DNA of 34,340 nt, from positions 1 through 34,340 of the IMG/VR virus record IMGVR_UViG_3300044619_002405. One strand, given 5' to 3'. Shown piece after piece: positions 31,438 through 34,340 of this stretch. Source of the stretch: a virus. Within the stretch, counting starts at the first letter, position 1, and every line of letters begins with the position of its first letter. Under the pieces are notes generated by a model. That model made no database searches. It saw only the letters and a program-made list of their open reading frames with translations, and was not told where the DNA came from. A program made the translations under genes and the position numbers.

Positions 31438-32526
31438 ATGTTAGATGCCATCAAACCATTACTAGATAGCGGCCTGATTAACGAAGACGTTAGTCGCGAG
31501 ATCAATGAAGCCTGGGAAACCAAGCTAAATGAAGCTCGTGAACAGGTACGTGCAGAACTTCGCGAGGAGTTTGCACAACGCTATGAGCACGACAAGAGCG
31601 TGATGGTTGAAGCCCTAGATCGCATGGTAACCGAAGGTCTAAACGCAGAGATCGAAGGCGTTGCTGCTGAAAAGCGTCAACTTGCTGAAGATCGCGTGAA
31701 GTTCCAAGCCAAGATGAAAGAAAGTGCCACTAAGTTCAACGACTTCATGGTAAAGAAATTGGCTGAAGAAATCGCAGAAGTGCGTAGAGATCGCAAGGCT
31801 CACAACCAAGGACTAGAAAAATTAGAAACCTTTGTGGTGCGAGCACTTGCAGAAGAAATCATGGAATTCGCTCAGGACAAACAAAAGGTTGTAGAAACCC
31901 AAGTGCGTCTGGTGCGCGATGCCCGTGTAAAACTTGAGTCATTGAAATCACGCTTTGTTAAAGAAAGTGCGCAGAAGATGAGTCAAGCGGTATCCAAGCA
32001 TCTCAAGGCTGAACTCAACCAGCTACGTGAAGACATCCAAGTTGCACGAGAAAACAATTTTGGCCGTCGCATCTTTGAAGCCTATGCAGCTGAATTTGGT
32101 GCTACACATCTCAATGAAAATGCAGAAGTGCGCAAGCTCAATGCGGTGATTGCTGAGAAAAATGCCAAGTTGTCCAAGGCCGTACAAGTGGCCGAACAAG
32201 CTCGTGTGGTTGTGGAAAGTAAAGAACGAGAAATTCGTATGATTCGTGAAAACAACGAACGTGCCAATATTATGGCCGACCTGTTGGCTCCTCTTAACAA
32301 AGAGAAGCAGGACATCATGCGCAATCTTCTTGAAAGCGTACAGACTGCTCGTCTGAAAAACGCTTTTGAAAAATATCTACCAGCGGTGCTCGAGAACCGA
32401 TCTGTGAAAGCCCAGAAAGTGATTACAGAATCGATTAGCGAAGTGACTGGGGATAAAACTACCTCGCCTCAGCAAGATGAAGATCGCAGCAATGTGATTG
32501 ACATCAAGAGATTGGCAGGATTATAA
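31438..32526 (+). CDS. 22: Prohead scaffold protein gp22
   Basis: The 362-aa protein is almost entirely charged helix and coiled coil, as expected for the gp22 scaffold that shapes the prohead and is then digested. The N-terminus (LDAIKPLLDSGLINEDVSRE; INEAWETKLNEAREQVRAEL) is typical of T4-like gp22, as are REENNFGRR-like and RNLLESVQTARL segments near the C-terminus. T4 gp22 is 269 aa, so this one is longer. AAGGAG precedes the ATG. The gene sits between gp21 and gp23. Confidence 0.93.
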   Translation: MLDAIKPLLDSGLINEDVSREINEAWETKLNEAREQVRAELREEFAQRYEHDKSVMVEALDRMVTEGLNAEIEGVAAEKRQLAEDRVKFQAKMKESATKFNDFMVKKLAEEIAEVRRDRKAHNQGLEKLETFVVRALAEEIMEFAQDKQKVVETQVRLVRDARVKLESLKSRFVKESAQKMSQAVSKHLKAELNQLREDIQVARENNFGRRIFEAYAAEFGATHLNENAEVRKLNAVIAEKNAKLSKAVQVAEQARVVVESKEREIRMIRENNERANIMADLLAPLNKEKQDIMRNLLESVQTARLKNAFEKYLPAVLENRSVKAQKVITESISEVTGDKTTSPQQDEDRSNVIDIKRLAGL

Positions 32527-32530
32527 GCAA

Positions 32531-32536
32531 AAGGAG
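32531..32536 (+). promoter_or_regulatory. Ribosome-binding site AAGGAG that decides the capsid start
   Basis: AAGGAG lies 6 bases before ATG 32543. An in-frame ATG at 32498 lies inside gp22 and lacks such a site, so the capsid protein should start at MSEQLLES. Confidence 0.9.
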
Positions 32537-32542
32537 ACTATA

Positions 32543-33754
32543 ATGTCAGAGCAATTACTCGAAAGCCGCTGGGACGAAACCAAAGAAGCCCTTATGGAAG
32601 GCCTTAAAGGTTCACGTCGCAGCACCATGGGTGTTATTCTTGAAAACACTCGCAAGTATCTGAAAGAGAATGCAACTGCTGGCAGCACCGCTGCTGGTAA
32701 CGTGGCAACTCTAAACCGTGTCATTCTGCCAGTGATTCGTCGTGTGATGCCAACTGTGATCGCTAACGAACTGGTAGGTGTTCAGCCAATGACCGGCCCT
32801 GTGGGTCAAATCCACACTCTGCGTGTTCGCTATGCAAGCACCATGAACGATACTTCAGCTGCTGCAACTTCAACCATCGCTGGTGAAGAAGCACTGAGCC
32901 CGTTCAAGATTGCAACAGCTTACTCTTCAGCAAGCACTGTGACTGCTGGCGTTCCTGGCGCAAGTCAGACTCGCTACACTGGTGCTGACACTTCGGTTCT
33001 TGAAGGTTCTGGTGGTCGTAACATCAGCGTTCAGATCCTGAAGCAGGCTGTTGAAGCAAAAACACGTAAGCTGCAAGCTCGTTGGACCTTTGAAGCAGCA
33101 CAAGATGCACAAGCAATGCACGGTATTGACGTTGAAGCAGAAATCATGGCCGCACTGGCTCAAGAGATCACTGCTGAAATTGATCAAGAGATCCTGCTGA
33201 GCCTGCGTACTCTGGCAGCTACAGAGTTCACATACAACCAGGCAACTGTATCTGGTACTGCTACATTCGTTGGTGACGAACATGCTGCACTGGCAGTTCT
33301 GATCAACCGTGTTGCTAACCTGATTGCTCAGCGTACACGTCGTGGCGCTGGTAACTGGGCAGTTGTGTCACCTGCATCGCTGACTGTGCTGCAAAGCGCA
33401 ACCACTTCAGCATTTGCACGTACAACTGAAGGCACATTTGAAGCACCTACCAACACCAAGTTTGTTGGTACATTGAACGGCGCAATGCGTGTGTTCGTTG
33501 ACAGCTATGCTAGCGATAGCCAAGCTGTTCTAGTTGGTTACAAGGGTTCGAGCGAAGCTGATGCAGCCGCGTTCTATTGCCCTTATATTCCGCTGATGAG
33601 CTCTGGCGTTGTTCTTGATCCTACCACTTTTGAACCAGTGGTAAGCTTCATGACTCGTTATGGTTACATCGAACTTACCAACACAGCCAGCAGCTTCGGT
33701 AACGCAGCTGACTATCTGGGTGAGATCGCTGTATCGAACCTGTCGTTCAGCTAA
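32543..33754 (+). CDS. 23: Major capsid protein gp23
   Basis: From ATG 32543 the protein is 403 aa, shorter than T4 gp23 (521 aa). gp23 features include the N-terminal ESRWDETKEALMEGLK, LNRVILPVIRRVMPTVIANE, LVGVQPMTGPVGQI, then LRVRYAST, and the C-terminal DPTTFEPVVSFMTRYGYIEL. Possible gp21 cleavage sites of the (I/L)xE type are LME at 17-19 and ILE at 32-34; which one is used cannot be told. Leu codons are mostly CTG and codon choice looks more biased than in neighbours, as expected for the most abundant protein. It is followed at once by a strong terminator. Confidence 0.95.
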   Translation: MSEQLLESRWDETKEALMEGLKGSRRSTMGVILENTRKYLKENATAGSTAAGNVATLNRVILPVIRRVMPTVIANELVGVQPMTGPVGQIHTLRVRYASTMNDTSAAATSTIAGEEALSPFKIATAYSSASTVTAGVPGASQTRYTGADTSVLEGSGGRNISVQILKQAVEAKTRKLQARWTFEAAQDAQAMHGIDVEAEIMAALAQEITAEIDQEILLSLRTLAATEFTYNQATVSGTATFVGDEHAALAVLINRVANLIAQRTRRGAGNWAVVSPASLTVLQSATTSAFARTTEGTFEAPTNTKFVGTLNGAMRVFVDSYASDSQAVLVGYKGSSEADAAAFYCPYIPLMSSGVVLDPTTFEPVVSFMTRYGYIELTNTASSFGNAADYLGEIAVSNLSFS

Positions 33755-33778
33755 TCAAAACTCTCAGGGATGGGAATC

Positions 33779-33801
33779 AACCCCGCTTCGGCGGGGTTTT
33801 T
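33779..33801 (+). terminator. Intrinsic terminator after gp23
   Basis: AACCCCGC-TTCG-GCGGGGTT forms an 8-bp stem with a UUCG tetraloop, followed by a run of T. It closes the head operon 25 bases after the capsid stop and protects the convergent gene that follows. Confidence 0.95.
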
Positions 33802-33811
33802 CTTGGACAGA

Positions 33812-34340
33812 TTATTCTTCGTCATCGTCTTGATAATCGTCTTCGTCTATCCATTTTTGACTTGGATCATCGTAGGCCTGATAGTAACGTTCATTGGCCT
33901 GCATGATTCTAAATCCATCTTTATATTTCAGCGCAGCAAAGGTTGCTTCTTCCTTTTTTAACAAATCGCAAACCACAAAGCTAGTGCCACAACCACCGCT
34001 GATGTTTTTGAATGGCGAGTGTTTGTATTCATTATGCTGTAATGCTTTGTGAAATGCTCCACCGTATGTAAAAATTATTCTTGTGATACCAAGCTTTTGA
34101 TTTCGCAATCTAATTTTGTCAATCAAGGTCAAGACTGAGATTTCAGCTTCGTTGGCATCGTTGATGGCCAACAAACACTCTTTGAATTTGATACTGCCCT
34201 TGGTATGGTAATTGTCCGGAGTCTCTTTGGTACTCCATGGGATGGAAGCAGTGACGTGGTCTACGTAAAAAGTTTCACCGTGTGTTTTTACGACCCACAT
34301 GGGGATGGTACTATCTTCTAGATGTTTCTTGTTGAAGTGA
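33812..34340 (-). CDS. Conserved phage protein of unknown function, partial at right edge
   Basis: The frame is open to the right edge of the window. An ATG at 34300 would give 162 aa, but the frame continues upstream (HFNKKHLEDSTIP before MWVVKTHGETFYV) and that upstream part looks like real coding sequence, so the true start probably lies outside. Motifs are GETFYVDHV, PWSTKETPDNYHTKGSIKFK, and an Asp/Glu-rich tail. I recall similar proteins (KTHGETFYVDHV, WSTKETPDNPHTKG) in marine T4-like phages, with no assigned function. It converges on the capsid operon. Confidence 0.8.
   Translation of the reverse strand, partial: HFNKKHLEDSTIPMWVVKTHGETFYVDHVTASIPWSTKETPDNYHTKGSIKFKECLLAINDANEAEISVLTLIDKIRLRNQKLGITRIIFTYGGAFHKALQHNEYKHSPFKNISGGCGTSFVVCDLLKKEEATFAALKYKDGFRIMQANERYYQAYDDPSQKWIDEDDYQDDDEE

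Noticed and set aside
32498-32542. A 15-codon N-terminal extension of gp23
   Set aside because: The upstream ATG lies inside gp22 without a ribosome-binding site; AAGGAG sits correctly for ATG 32543.
1-34340. CRISPR arrays, insertion sequences, integrase or attachment sites
   Set aside because: No regularly spaced direct repeats, transposase-like or recombinase-like proteins, or flanking duplications were seen; the only tandem repeats lie inside coding sequence.

Overview
The window is a 34 kb piece of a contractile-tailed phage (myovirus) of the T4 superfamily. I recognise gp5, gp6, gp20, gp21, gp22, gp23, gp25, a gp26-type protein, gp46, gp47, a gp53-like protein and the late sigma factor gp55. 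The sequences look more like the marine T4-like phages (the cyanophage/pelagiphage branch) than like enteric T4. Signs of this are the long gp55, a cupredoxin-like module in a tail protein, a radical SAM enzyme, and small proteins I remember as typical of aquatic phages. The host cannot be read from the sequence. Base composition is moderate (roughly mid-40s % GC by impression), and no tRNA, integrase or host gene is present.

Layout. (1) 1-14433, minus strand: a baseplate/tail block, transcribed from a 574-aa tail protein through a gp53-like protein, a large hub protein interrupted by an in-frame TAA, gp5, a 433-aa structural protein, gp25, gp6 and a very large virion protein that leaves the window at base 1. 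(2) 14434-14544: a divergent promoter region. (3) 14545-21542, plus strand: a tightly coupled operon gp55 - gp47 - unknown - gp46 - radical SAM/SPASM protein - PD-(D/E)XK nuclease - SGNH hydrolase-like protein. (4) 21543-21889: a non-coding gap between convergent genes that can fold into several helices and a pseudoknot. (5) 21890-25247, minus strand: gp26-type protein, a 62-aa frame reached by a probable -1 frameshift, a 165-aa protein, a GNAT-like protein, a 111-aa protein and a 341-aa sulfotransferase-like protein. (6) 25283-33754, plus strand: tape measure with a transglycosylase domain, portal gp20, a small basic protein, an acidic prohead-core protein, protease gp21, scaffold gp22 and major capsid gp23, closed by a strong terminator. 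(7) 33812 to the right edge, minus strand: a conserved phage protein whose start lies outside the window.

How it fits together. The gp55 gene has a good host sigma70-type promoter. Many structural transcription units are preceded by an octamer of the form NNTAAATA, very close to the T4 late promoter TATAAATA that gp55 recognises. The window therefore seems to hold both the late sigma factor and its targets. The head genes are in assembly order (portal, core, protease, scaffold, capsid), and most baseplate genes are in one operon. gp46/gp47 are the recombination nuclease pair.

The observations most worth following are: a -1 frameshift signal in the gp26-type gene next to the tape measure, which recalls the G/GT tail chaperones of other phages; an in-frame stop codon splitting the large hub protein inside a conserved segment; the late-promoter set, some copies of which imply almost leaderless mRNAs; and the structured non-coding gap at 21543-21889.
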